Assembly: GCA_009775125.1 (NCBI GenBank)
Contig: VSPD01000004.1
Location: forward strand, 15,569-79,568
DNA: 64,000 bases
Direction of reading: 5' to 3'
Source of the DNA: Muribaculaceae bacterium
Lineage (GTDB): Bacteria > Bacteroidota > Bacteroidia > Bacteroidales > Muribaculaceae
Below, piece after piece: positions 15,516 through 23,345 of the stretch. The notes beneath the pieces were generated by a model. That model did not search any database. It was not told where the DNA came from and saw only the letters and a program-made list of their open reading frames with translations. Every line of letters starts with the position of its first letter. The first letter of the stretch is position 1. The position numbers were made by a program, and so were the translations under genes.

Positions 15516-16610
15516 TCAGATGGTGCGCAAGGGGCAGTCGTCGGCGGCCACTGTCACGGCCACATCGGGGAAGCGGCTGCGTATTGCCGAGGCAAAGGCT
15601 TCTTTCACCGGGGCTTCGGTGTGGTAGTGACCGGCATCGACGAGGAATATCTCGCCGACATTGTCGACAAAATCGTGATAGCGGATGTCGCCCGTAACAT
15701 ATGCCTGCGCGCCGGCGGCCTTTGCCGCCTGTATGAATTCGCCTCCGGAGCCGCCGCATACGGCCACGCGCCGAATACGGATGTCGTCGGGATAAATGGA
15801 AGTGGTGACGGCCTCCACGCCAAGCCGTGCCTTTACATGCGCGGCAAATTCCGGCGCGGTCATCGCCGTGTCGAGCGTGCCGTAGATGCCAAGGCCGAGG
15901 TCTTCGGCCGCGTTGAGCATGGCTGTGAAGGAGTAGGCCGGGCACTCGTAGGGGTGGACCTGCGCTATGGTGTCGCGGGCCTTGCCCATGAGCTCGGCGG
16001 GGAGCGTCATTTCTATTGCCGTCTCCGGCTCGGAGTGCAGCTCGCCGATTTCACCGACAAAGGGGTTGGCGCCGTCGAGAGCGCGGAATGAGCCTTCGCC
16101 GTCGGTGTTGAACGAGCAGAAGTCGTAGCCTCCGTCGGCTCCGCATCCTATGTCGAAAAGGGCGAGGCGCACCTCGTCGGCATGGCTTCGCGGAACAATC
16201 ACCTGCAACCTTACCATCCGGCCTTTTATCGGCGAGAGCGTGCGCAGCGGCTCGATGCCGAGACGCTCGGCCAAAAGATAGCTCACGCCGCCCCGGGTGG
16301 AATCGGCTGCCGTGTGCGACGAGTATATCGACACTCCGGCGGCTATGGCTTTCATCGCGGCCTGCTGCACGCGGTCGGCGCCCGTGAGCCGCTTCACCCC
16401 GCGGAAAAACAGCGGGTGATGGGCCACGATAAGATTGGCCCCGACGGCCGTGGCGGCGTCGACGGTTTCGGGCGTCGCGTCAAGGCAGATGTACACGCCC
16501 GTGCACTCGTCGGAAAGCCGGCCCACTTGCAAGCCGGTGTTGTCCCACTCCTCTTGCAGCGAGGGCGGGGCAAACCGGGTGATTTCGTTTATAATGGCTC
16601 CGTTGGTCAT
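15516..16610 (-). CDS. Nif3-like dinuclear metal-centre protein (GTP cyclohydrolase 1 type 2 homologue)
   Basis: A 364-residue member of the hexameric YbgI/NIF3 family, with the inserted middle domain typical of the long form. Metal ligands include the IVAHHPLFF histidines near residue 61-65, the aspartate in YICLDATPE, and the C-terminal VDAGHYHTE. Biochemical role in bacteria is unsettled; cyclohydrolase activity has been reported for some members. The gap to aspS is 6 bases and to the zinc-ribbon gene 34 bases, so the three form one minus-strand operon. No missing ligands seen. Confidence 0.88.
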   Translation of the reverse strand: MTNGAIINEITRFAPPSLQEEWDNTGLQVGRLSDECTGVYICLDATPETVDAATAVGANLIVAHHPLFFRGVKRLTGADRVQQAAMKAIAAGVSIYSSHTAADSTRGGVSYLLAERLGIEPLRTLSPIKGRMVRLQVIVPRSHADEVRLALFDIGCGADGGYDFCSFNTDGEGSFRALDGANPFVGEIGELHSEPETAIEMTLPAELMGKARDTIAQVHPYECPAYSFTAMLNAAEDLGLGIYGTLDTAMTAPEFAAHVKARLGVEAVTTSIYPDDIRIRRVAVCGGSGGEFIQAAKAAGAQAYVTGDIRYHDFVDNVGEIFLVDAGHYHTEAPVKEAFASAIRSRFPDVAVTVAADDCPLRTI

Positions 16611-16616
16611 TGCCTG

Positions 16617-18377
16617 TTATTTATTTTCTTCTACTATCGCAAGCGAGAGCTCGTCGAGCTGCTTTTGGTCGAGAGCGGCCGGGGCGTCGAGCATAACGTC
16701 GCGGCCCGAGTTGTTTTTCGGGAAGGCGATGCAGTCGCGGATTGAATCGAGGCCGGCGAAGAGCGATACCCAACGGTCGAGACCGTAGGCAAGGCCGCCG
16801 TGAGGGGGCGCGCCAAACTTGAAGGCGTTCATCAGGAAGCCGAACTGCTCCTGTGCCTTTTCGGGCGTGAAGCCGAGGATTTCAAACATCTTGGCTTGCA
16901 GGGCCGAGTCGTGGATACGGATCGAGCCGCCGCCCACTTCCACGCCGTTGATCACCATGTCGTAGGCATCGGCGCGCACTGCCGCGGGGTCGGTGTCGAG
17001 CATGGGGATGTCCTCGTCCTTGGGGTGGGTGAAGGGGTGGTGCATGGCCATGAGACGCTGCTCCTCGTCGCTCCACTCAAACATGGGGAAGTCGACCACC
17101 CAAAGGCAGGCAAACTTGTTTTTGTCGCGGAGTCCGAGCTGGCTGCCCATTTCAAGACGAAGCTCACAGAGCTGCTTGCGGGTGCGCATGGCGTCGTCGC
17201 CGCTCATTATCAGGATAAGGTCGCCGGGCTCGGCATCCATTTTCTTGCGGAGAGCCTGGAGCGTTTCCTGGGAGTAGAATTTGTCGACCGAAGATTTCAC
17301 GGTGCCGTCCTCGCCCACGCGGGCATATACGAGGCCCTTGGCGCCGATTTGCGGACGCTTCACAAACTCGGTGAGGGCGTCGAGCTGCTTGCGGGTGTAG
17401 TGGGCCGCGCCCTTGGCGTTGATGCCGCCGATATAGGCCGCGTTGTCAAATACAGAGAAGCCGGAGCCTTTGAGCACATCGTCGAGTTCGACAAAAGTCA
17501 TGCCGAAACGCATGTCGGGCTTGTCGGAGCCGTAGAGGCGCATCGCGTCGGCCCATGTCATGCGCAGGAATGGCTCGGTGAGCTCGATACCGCGTATTTC
17601 CTTGAACAGGTGCTTGGCCATGCCCTCGAAGGTGTTTATAATGTCGTCTTGCTCGATAAAGCTCATCTCGCAGTCGATTTGCGTGAACTCGGGCTGACGG
17701 TCGGCGCGCAGGTCCTCGTCGCGGAAGCATTTCACAATCTGGAAATAGCGGTCGATGCCGGCCACCATGAGCAGCTGTTTGAGCGTCTGCGGGCTTTGGG
17801 GAAGGGCGTAGAACTGACCTTGGTTCATGCGCGAGGGCACGACAAAGTCGCGTGCGCCCTCGGGGGTGGAGCCCACGAGCATCGGGGTCTCGATTTCGAG
17901 GAAGCCCTGGGCGTCGAGGTAGCGGCGCACTTCAAGAGCCATCTTGTGACGCAGCTCAAGGTTGCGGCGCACAGCTCCGCGGCGTATGTCGAGATAGCGG
18001 TATTTCATGCGGATGTCGTCGCCGCCGTCGGTGTCGTCCTCAATAGTGAATGGAGGCACCTCGCTGGGATTCAACACTTTGAGCTCGGAAGCGATAATTT
18101 CGATGTCGCCGGTGGGGAGGTTGGCGTTCTTGGCCGAACGCTCGGCCACCTTGCCCTTTACCTGCACCACGAACTCGCGGCCCAGATGATTGGCGGCCTC
18201 GGTGAGAGCGGGGTCGGTGCTGTTGTCGAACACTACCTGAGTTATGCCGTAACGGTCGCGGAGGTCAAGGAAAGTCATGCCTCCCATACGGCGGGTGCGC
18301 TGCACCCAGCCTGCCAAGGTGACATCGCGTCCGACATCGGCCAGACGCAATTCGCCGTTAGTGTTGGTCCTGTACAT
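16617..18377 (-). CDS. aspS: Aspartyl-tRNA synthetase
   Basis: Class II synthetase charging tRNA-Asp. The ATG at 18377 gives MYRTNTNGELRLADVGRDVTLAGWVQ, the normal N-terminus, and 586 residues, the usual bacterial length; the longer frame reads upstream DNA. An OB-fold anticodon domain covers residues 1-105, then the catalytic core with FLEIETPMLVGSTPEGARDF, FRDEDLRADRQPEFTQID (motif 2), the bacterial GAD insertion (about 275-420), and GLAYGLDRWVSLFAG (motif 3). It heads the aspS-nif3-zinc ribbon operon. A long direct repeat covers its upstream region. Confidence 0.97.
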   Translation of the reverse strand: MYRTNTNGELRLADVGRDVTLAGWVQRTRRMGGMTFLDLRDRYGITQVVFDNSTDPALTEAANHLGREFVVQVKGKVAERSAKNANLPTGDIEIIASELKVLNPSEVPPFTIEDDTDGGDDIRMKYRYLDIRRGAVRRNLELRHKMALEVRRYLDAQGFLEIETPMLVGSTPEGARDFVVPSRMNQGQFYALPQSPQTLKQLLMVAGIDRYFQIVKCFRDEDLRADRQPEFTQIDCEMSFIEQDDIINTFEGMAKHLFKEIRGIELTEPFLRMTWADAMRLYGSDKPDMRFGMTFVELDDVLKGSGFSVFDNAAYIGGINAKGAAHYTRKQLDALTEFVKRPQIGAKGLVYARVGEDGTVKSSVDKFYSQETLQALRKKMDAEPGDLILIMSGDDAMRTRKQLCELRLEMGSQLGLRDKNKFACLWVVDFPMFEWSDEEQRLMAMHHPFTHPKDEDIPMLDTDPAAVRADAYDMVINGVEVGGGSIRIHDSALQAKMFEILGFTPEKAQEQFGFLMNAFKFGAPPHGGLAYGLDRWVSLFAGLDSIRDCIAFPKNNSGRDVMLDAPAALDQKQLDELSLAIVEENK

Positions 18378-18487
18378 ATTTTTATGCAAAAAATTTTGAA
18401 TGTTAAAATTTAGCCGAATCAACCACCTGTAAATCAATGAGTTAGCATCGTAAAATTCACAAATGGGCATACTGATTCAAAATAACC

Positions 18488-18950
18488 CACAAAATTACGC
18501 AAAATTTTTCACATTCCGCCCCTCCCCCGCAAAAAAATTTGCCCGCCGGCTACGCGAGCCTGCGCCTTGCGGCGAATTTGGCACAAGCCGAAATGTCGGT
18601 GCATGTGGAATCGCGTAGCGATTCGGAAAGAAATTTGTGAAATTCGTGCAATTTGTGAAATCTATGTTCCCGGGAGCGCGACCGCGCTCCTTTTTAACCA
18701 CGAATTACACAAATTTCGAGGATTTCACAAATTATTTTGAATCAATTATGTAGGAACACAATCCTCCGGATTGTGTTCCTATCGGGTGGATTCACTCACT
18801 GACTGTTAAATAATAATGCGCCGGAATTACGGCTTGTGCCGTTTATACCGATATTGTAGGGACGCACGGCTCGTGCGTCCGCCGTTAAACAATTGAATAT
18901 CATTTATACATCGGCACGATTTCCGGACGCACGAGCCGTGCGTCCCTACA
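18488..18950. repeat. Long direct repeat, copy 1, upstream of aspS
   Basis: About 460 bp, more than 90% similar by eye to 19780-20209 in the same orientation. It includes the aspS -7 box, a block starting CACATTCCGCCCC, a GAATCGC-GTA-GCGATTC hairpin (about 18612-18628), GGAGCGCG-A-CCGCGCTCC, a family A palindrome with T:A arms (18760-18778), and a complete family B REPIN (18855-18950). With copy 2 it flanks the HEPN/MNT pair. No gene is visible in it. Confidence 0.9.
18490..18497 (-). promoter_or_regulatory. Candidate -7 element of aspS
   Basis: Minus-strand TAATTTTG (plus CAAAATTA) matches TAnnTTTG, about 113 bases before the aspS ATG. The -33 partner is not obvious at the usual distance. 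It lies at the edge of the long repeat; the matching place in copy 2 carries the MNT promoter. Confidence 0.45.
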
Positions 18951-19022
18951 CTGTTGACAGAATTGCATTAGCGATACCCGACAGCAGCCATGAATGAGAA
19001 AACAACAGCGTAGCGTTCTGCA

Positions 19023-19451
19023 TCACAAATTGCCAGGTTGAACATCCCGAACATTCAATATATCGATGACGCAATTCACAAAAGCCCGCCCTTTTTGATA
19101 AAGTCCGTCAATCTCCTCTCTATCAACCTCTATAAATGTGTCATAATCGTTGCGCTGCCTGCACTCAAAAATCAATATGTAGCCATGCAGAATTTCCCGT
19201 GGCATTATGTTATTCTTGACGAAATGCAACGACAGCATGGATTTCACTCCCATATGCGTAGAAGTCGACACTCCTTCCATAACTAACAACGCTAATGCCG
19301 CATAATAACAAGCATAGTACAATCTGTTGGCCGCGGTTGAAAGCAGATTGTTCTCTATCAAAAAGCCAACCTCTTGAATCGTCTTCTCTGCCTGCTCAAT
19401 ACGATAGGCGGACAACGCCTTACGGTCGCCTTCGGTCAATGATGTCTTCAT
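19023..19451 (-). CDS. HEPN-domain protein, probable toxin of an MNT/HEPN pair
   Basis: A 142-residue all-alpha HEPN protein of the PF05168 type. It has NRLYYACYYAALALL (about residues 42-56), then a helix with a THMGVKS turn, and a late ECRQRNDYDTF motif corresponding to the R-x(4-6)-[H/Y/D] nuclease or active-site region of HEPN proteins. HEPN toxins usually cut RNA and are held in check by their MNT partner, which can AMPylate them. The ATG overlaps the MNT stop by 4 bases (ATGA), the classical arrangement. The exact nuclease histidine is not certain here, so the target is unknown. Confidence 0.8.
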   Translation of the reverse strand: MKTSLTEGDRKALSAYRIEQAEKTIQEVGFLIENNLLSTAANRLYYACYYAALALLVMEGVSTSTHMGVKSMLSLHFVKNNIMPREILHGYILIFECRQRNDYDTFIEVDREEIDGLYQKGRAFVNCVIDILNVRDVQPGNL

Positions 19452-19762
19452 AACACGATGCCTTCGTTGGTGACATTTACAAAAAAAGGAGTCTTAAACG
19501 GCAAATTATCCCATGCCGATTTAAGAATTATCTTAGGGCTTATGCTCACACCTGTATCCAATTCTATGTCATAGAGCGGCGCAATTATAGCCTCTTGCCC
19601 GGATAATGTCAATTTATCGCCGTCGACCAATATCAACAAATCTATATCGCTGTCGGGCCGGGCATCTCCCCTGGCTTCACTTCCATATAGAATCGCAGTA
19701 ACCTCAGGAACGATCTTATCCATCGCATCCTTTATCCTTTTTACTATCTCGGGTCGTTTCAT
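19448..19762 (-). CDS. MNT-type nucleotidyltransferase, probable antitoxin
   Basis: A 104-residue minimal nucleotidyltransferase with the defining GSEARGD...DSDIDLLIL motif (G-S-x-A-R and D-x-D ligands), as in MntA antitoxins that AMPylate HEPN toxins. I take the ATG at 19762; a GTG seven codons upstream overlaps the -7 promoter box and would sit before the transcript start. The HEPN gene overlaps its stop. The pair is framed by two long direct repeats, which suggests a mobile or recently acquired unit. Base composition is more AT-rich than the neighbouring aspS operon. Confidence 0.82.
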   Translation of the reverse strand: MKRPEIVKRIKDAMDKIVPEVTAILYGSEARGDARPDSDIDLLILVDGDKLTLSGQEAIIAPLYDIELDTGVSISPKIILKSAWDNLPFKTPFFVNVTNEGIVL

Positions 19763-19779
19763 GTCGATAAAGTAATCCT

Positions 19780-20209
19780 TCACAAAAATAACAAATATTT
19801 TTCACATTCCGCCCCTCCCCCGCAAAAAAATTTGCCCGCCGGCGACGCGAGCGTCCGCCTTGCGGCGAATTTGGCACAAGCCGAAATGTCGGTGCATGTG
19901 GAATCGCGTAGCGATTTTGTAAATGATTTGTGAAATTCGTGCAATATGTGAAATTTGTGTTCCCGGGAGCGCGACCGCGCTCCTTTTTAACCACGAATTA
20001 CACAAATTTCGAGAATTTCACAAATTATTTTGAATCAATTGTGTTCCTATCGGGTGGATTCACTCACTGACTGTTAAATAATAATGCACCGGAATTATGG
20101 CTTGTGACGTTTATACCGATATTGTAGGGACGCACGGCCCGTGCGTCCGCCGTTAAGCAATTGAATATCATTTATATATCGGCACGATTTCCGGACGCAC
20201 GAGCCGTGC
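19780..20209. repeat. Long direct repeat, copy 2, upstream of the MNT/HEPN pair
   Basis: About 430 bp matching 18488-18950. It lacks about 25 bases of the family A palindrome present in copy 1 (AATCAATT runs straight into GTGTTCC near 20035-20045). It ends in the middle of the right family B REP at 20209, where a family D element begins. The left REP has loop GCC rather than GCT. No gene is visible in it. Confidence 0.88.
19783..19790 (-). promoter_or_regulatory. -7 element of the MNT/HEPN operon
   Basis: Minus-strand TATTTTTG (plus CAAAAATA) lies 21 bases before the ATG at 19762. It occupies the same place relative to the long repeat as the aspS -7 box, so the promoter may have come with the duplication. 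Confidence 0.5.
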
Positions 20210-20533
20210 AATGCGGTTCAAATAAACTGAGGCAATATGGTAGAAGCGCGTAGTGCTTCAAGAAAATAGCCGTGGGTGTAGCGATAGCGGAACCCACGGT
20301 AAGGCGTTTTGATTCATTTTTGGTATTGGAGCGGAACGAAGTCGAGCGTTCTGCATCACGGTTGGCATAGTCGAACGCTCCGGCAGGCTCCGCTCCAAAA
20401 CCCCGGTTGCCGGCAACCCTTTTCCGTGGGTTCGGTCGAGGCTTCGCCACGCCCTCACCCACGGCTACTATCTTGAATCGCTACGCGATTCTCCTCCATA
20501 GCGATGGCTTATTCGAACTGCATTGCAAGAGCC
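20210..20533. repeat. Family D composite palindromic element, copy 1
   Basis: Ends are CAATGCGGTTCAAATAA on the left and TTATTCGAACTGCATTG on the right, near-perfect inverted repeats. Inside are CCGTGGGT/ACCCACGG arms, GAAGCGC-GTA-GTGCTTC, GAGCGTTC/GAACGCTC arms, and GAATCGC-TAC-GCGATTC. It starts inside a family B REP. Related copies are at 38529-38830 and about 40900-41165. No credible protein frame. The remaining spacer to 20647 shows only partial family A and C pieces. Confidence 0.75.
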
Positions 20534-20647
20534 GAGCCTCCGCCTTGCGGGGAATTTTTCACGAGCCGGAGGCTTATGTTTCTATGTGGCAAACCATAGG
20601 GCAGGCTTAGGCGTTATTCCTTTAAAACACAATTAAACCGTTTATTT

Positions 20648-21712
20648 ATGAAAGCAAAGCTGATAGCAATGGCGGCGATGGCTGTCGCCGCTGTTTTTTC
20701 AAGCGAGAAGGCCGACGCTTGCTCGCGCGTGTTGTATGTAGGCGACTCGGCCTCTGTTGCCGCCGGCGCCCAGCCTCTGCGCATCGTTGGCCGTTCGCTC
20801 GACTGGAAGACTCCGATTCCCACAAATTTATATGTATATCCGCGCGGCATCGCCAAGGTGAGCGACAAGGGCGACAACGTGATTTCGTGGACATCGAAAT
20901 ATGGCGCGGTGTATGCCGTGAGCTACGATGGCGGCATCACCGAGGGCATGAACGAGAAGGGCCTGGCCATAAACGGGCTTTTCTGCAAAGGCACTGTCTA
21001 CAACAGCCCGGAGCCGAGCGACGCGCCAAGCATGTCGCTGGCCGTGTTCGTGGCCTGGATGCTCGACAATTACGCCACGACTCCCGAGGTGGTAGAAGCG
21101 TTGCGCTCGACACCGTTCCAGATTGGGGGAGCCACTTTCGACGGTGGCACTGTCTCGGCCCTGCACTGGGGCATCACCGACCCCGAAGGACGATGCGCCA
21201 TGGTGGAATTCGACCACGGCACCATCAACATCTATGAGGGACAGGATATACCCGTGCTCACCAACGACCCCACTTTCCGGGAGATGAACGCCATCAACGA
21301 CTACTGGGTAAAGGTCGGAGGCATCAACATGCTGCCGGGCACCGTAAAGAGCCCCGACCGCTTCGTGCGCGGATATTTCTTCCAGGGACACGTCGAGCGC
21401 ACCAACGACGCCGACCTCGGCCTGTCGATTATCCGCTCGATTCTTTTCAATGTGTCGGTGCCCTACAAATATGCCGTGGAAACCGAGCCTAACGTAAGCT
21501 CGACGCAATGGCGCTCGTTCTCCAACCTGCGCGACCGCCTCTACTATTTCGACATCGTGACCAATCCCGGCATGTTCTATATCGCCCTCGACAAATGCGA
21601 CCTGCGCGCGGGCGCCCCGGTCCTTCGCCTCGACACCACCAAATCGTCGGCCTACGTAGGCGACGTCACCTCCCGCCTCGAACGCCACGCCCCCTTCACC
21701 CCGATGTATTAA
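20648..21712 (+). CDS. Choloylglycine hydrolase-family amidase (bile salt hydrolase/penicillin V acylase-like)
   Basis: A 354-residue Ntn-hydrolase with a signal peptide ending ADA|C, so cleavage exposes the nucleophile C25 at the new N-terminus. Other family residues are present: R49 and D52 in GRSLDW, N206 in LTNDP, and the SPDRFVRG arginines (238, 241). The spacing from D52 to N206 (154) equals that in bile salt hydrolases (D21 to N175). Export to the periplasm is usual in Bacteroidota. It may hydrolyse conjugated bile salts, or N-acyl amides such as homoserine lactones; sequence alone does not separate these. No operon partners. A family F terminator-like repeat follows. Confidence 0.87.
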   Translation: MKAKLIAMAAMAVAAVFSSEKADACSRVLYVGDSASVAAGAQPLRIVGRSLDWKTPIPTNLYVYPRGIAKVSDKGDNVISWTSKYGAVYAVSYDGGITEGMNEKGLAINGLFCKGTVYNSPEPSDAPSMSLAVFVAWMLDNYATTPEVVEALRSTPFQIGGATFDGGTVSALHWGITDPEGRCAMVEFDHGTINIYEGQDIPVLTNDPTFREMNAINDYWVKVGGINMLPGTVKSPDRFVRGYFFQGHVERTNDADLGLSIIRSILFNVSVPYKYAVETEPNVSSTQWRSFSNLRDRLYYFDIVTNPGMFYIALDKCDLRAGAPVLRLDTTKSSAYVGDVTSRLERHAPFTPMY

Positions 21713-21713
21713 T

Positions 21714-21838
21714 GCACGATGCACGATGCACAATGCACAATGCACGATGCACAATTAGCAAATTATAATAAAAATGACGATGCACAATCCGGCTCCGTTG
21801 CGAAGCCCGATTGTGCATCGTGCATTGTGAATTGTGAA
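21714..21838. repeat. Family F heptamer array between convergent genes
   Basis: About six tandem ATGCACR heptamers (21718-21758) are answered by TTGTGCATCGTGCATTGTG around 21809-21828, making a long stem. The loop carries a broken CGGGCTTC-type hairpin. It lies between the convergent amidase and efp genes, and probably ends both transcripts. Confidence 0.75.
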
Positions 21839-22402
21839 TTATTTAACGCGCTCTACGTATTTGCCGTCGCGGGTGTCGATGCGCACGCGGTCGCCGGTGT
21901 TGATGAAGAGGGGCACGCGTACTTCGGCGCCGGTCTCAACGGTGGCGGGCTTGAGGGTGTTGGTGGCGGTGTCGCCCTTGATGCCGGGCTCGGTGTAGGT
22001 CACTTCGAGCACTACGTTTACGGGCATCTCGCAGGTGAGGACGGTGTCGGAAGCGGCGTGTACCATGGCTTCGCAGATGTCGCCGTCTTTGAGGAACTGC
22101 ACGCCTTCGATGCTGTCGCCGGGGAGGATGATTTCTTCCCATGTCTCGGTGTGCATGAAGTGGTAGCCCATGTCGTCTTTATAGGAGTACTGGTAGGGGC
22201 GGCGTTCGATGCGAACTTCGTTCACTTTCACGCCGGAGTTCCAGGTTTTGTCGAGGATACGACCGGTTTTTACATTTTTGAGTTTCGTGCGGACGAAGGC
22301 GGGACCCTTGCCGGGCTTTACGTGAAGGAATTCCACGATGAAGTAGTATTCGCCGTCGATATCGAGGCACATACCGTTTTTGAAATCAGCTGTAGTTGCC
22401 AT
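21839..22402 (-). CDS. efp: Elongation factor P
   Basis: A 187-residue tRNA-mimicking factor that relieves ribosome stalling at polyproline. Three beta domains are present: KOW-like (1-63), then S1/OB-type domains. The tip lysine is K32 in KPGKGPAF, the residue that some bacteria modify; here the surrounding loop is PGKG. Domain III starts with PGIKGDTATNTLKPATVETG. It is single and convergent with the amidase. A TACCTTTG box lies 45 bases upstream. Confidence 0.96.
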   Translation of the reverse strand: MATTADFKNGMCLDIDGEYYFIVEFLHVKPGKGPAFVRTKLKNVKTGRILDKTWNSGVKVNEVRIERRPYQYSYKDDMGYHFMHTETWEEIILPGDSIEGVQFLKDGDICEAMVHAASDTVLTCEMPVNVVLEVTYTEPGIKGDTATNTLKPATVETGAEVRVPLFINTGDRVRIDTRDGKYVERVK

Positions 22403-22446
22403 ATAATATATTAATGTGTAATCGGGTGTTGTTTGCTTTCAGACCG

Positions 22447-22454
22447 CAAAGGTA
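22447..22454 (-). promoter_or_regulatory. -7 element of efp
   Basis: Minus-strand TACCTTTG (plus CAAAGGTA) matches TAnnTTTG. The -33 partner is weak at the usual spacing. Confidence 0.55.
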
Positions 22455-22496
22455 CGCATTTTTTCCCGAAAATCATTGTTAACGGCAAAATATTTT

Positions 22497-23237
22497 TTAT
22501 TGACGGCCGGTGCCGTGACAATTAAAGCATTTTCCCGTGCCGTGACACGAGGCGCAGGCGGAGCTGGAAGAGCCGCCGTAAGTATACAGGCTGGTGCCGG
22601 TTCCATTGCACGAGGTGCATCTTCCGTTGCCGTGGCAGATACGGCAGGTGTCATATGCCGATGAATGAGAGTGGGACGACGAGGACGAGCCGGACGAATA
22701 TCCGCCGCCGGTAGCCGGCGCAACGCCGCTGTTGATAATATTCACGCCATTGACAAACCGGTCCCATTCCGATTGGTCGCAAAGGTCGTAAATTGCGCCG
22801 TTAATATTTATTGAGGAGAAACCTTCGCCGATCAGCAATAATTCATTGTCGTGGGTCGTGCATCCCATTTCTCCCGACGGCATAAATCCGTATGGCGTCT
22901 GCATGTATTTCATGCCAAGTTCAAATCCCTTGAACAAGTCCCAGGTCGAACCGGATTCTGCCCAGATATAACCTTTGGAATATCCGTAGGTGCCTACCGA
23001 CGCGGCAAGCGTCTTAACCGTCGGCTCGTCATAAAAGTACACTTTTACAACGGAGGCTCCGCCTCTTTCCTTGAAATAGAACATTGTTTGTGCCGGATAG
23101 CTGTTTACAAGAGAATAGGACGGCAGCGCGACGACCGACATCAATATGGCCAGGACAATCAGCCGCAACCTAACGGCTGCCCCAACGTGGCCACACGCCC
23201 GACAGGGGGGGGGGGTAAAAAGTTGATAATGAGACAT
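22497..23237 (-). CDS. Exported protein with CxxCxGxG zinc-finger repeats and an N-terminal C11 tract
   Basis: A 246-residue protein. After a transmembrane or signal segment (LRLIVLAILMSVVALPSYS, about residues 25-43) comes a compact domain (about 45-160), a Ser/His linker, then three DnaJ-type CxxCxGxG motifs: CRICHGNGRCTSCNGTG, CASCHGTG and CFNCHGTG. Such zinc fingers bind unfolded proteins or act in redox reactions. Codons 8-11 are made of an 11-base C run, so slippage would shift the first seven codons. A shorter start beyond the tract (for example ILM) is possible. Function unknown. Confidence 0.65.
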   Translation of the reverse strand: MSHYQLFTPPPCRACGHVGAAVRLRLIVLAILMSVVALPSYSLVNSYPAQTMFYFKERGGASVVKVYFYDEPTVKTLAASVGTYGYSKGYIWAESGSTWDLFKGFELGMKYMQTPYGFMPSGEMGCTTHDNELLLIGEGFSSININGAIYDLCDQSEWDRFVNGVNIINSGVAPATGGGYSSGSSSSSHSHSSAYDTCRICHGNGRCTSCNGTGTSLYTYGGSSSSACASCHGTGKCFNCHGTGRQ

Positions 23238-23345
23238 TTAGATAAAGAGTTAGATTTATAAATAAATCATATAAACGATTTATACGCAAATGTACGTATT
23301 TATTTTCAAAATCGCCTCATATCCGCCTCTTTTTTTGCTCCGGGG

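Noticed and set aside
18495..20462. Several 60-100 residue frames in the long repeats
   Set aside because: They come from palindromic repeats, are duplicated with them, and have no start context or family match.
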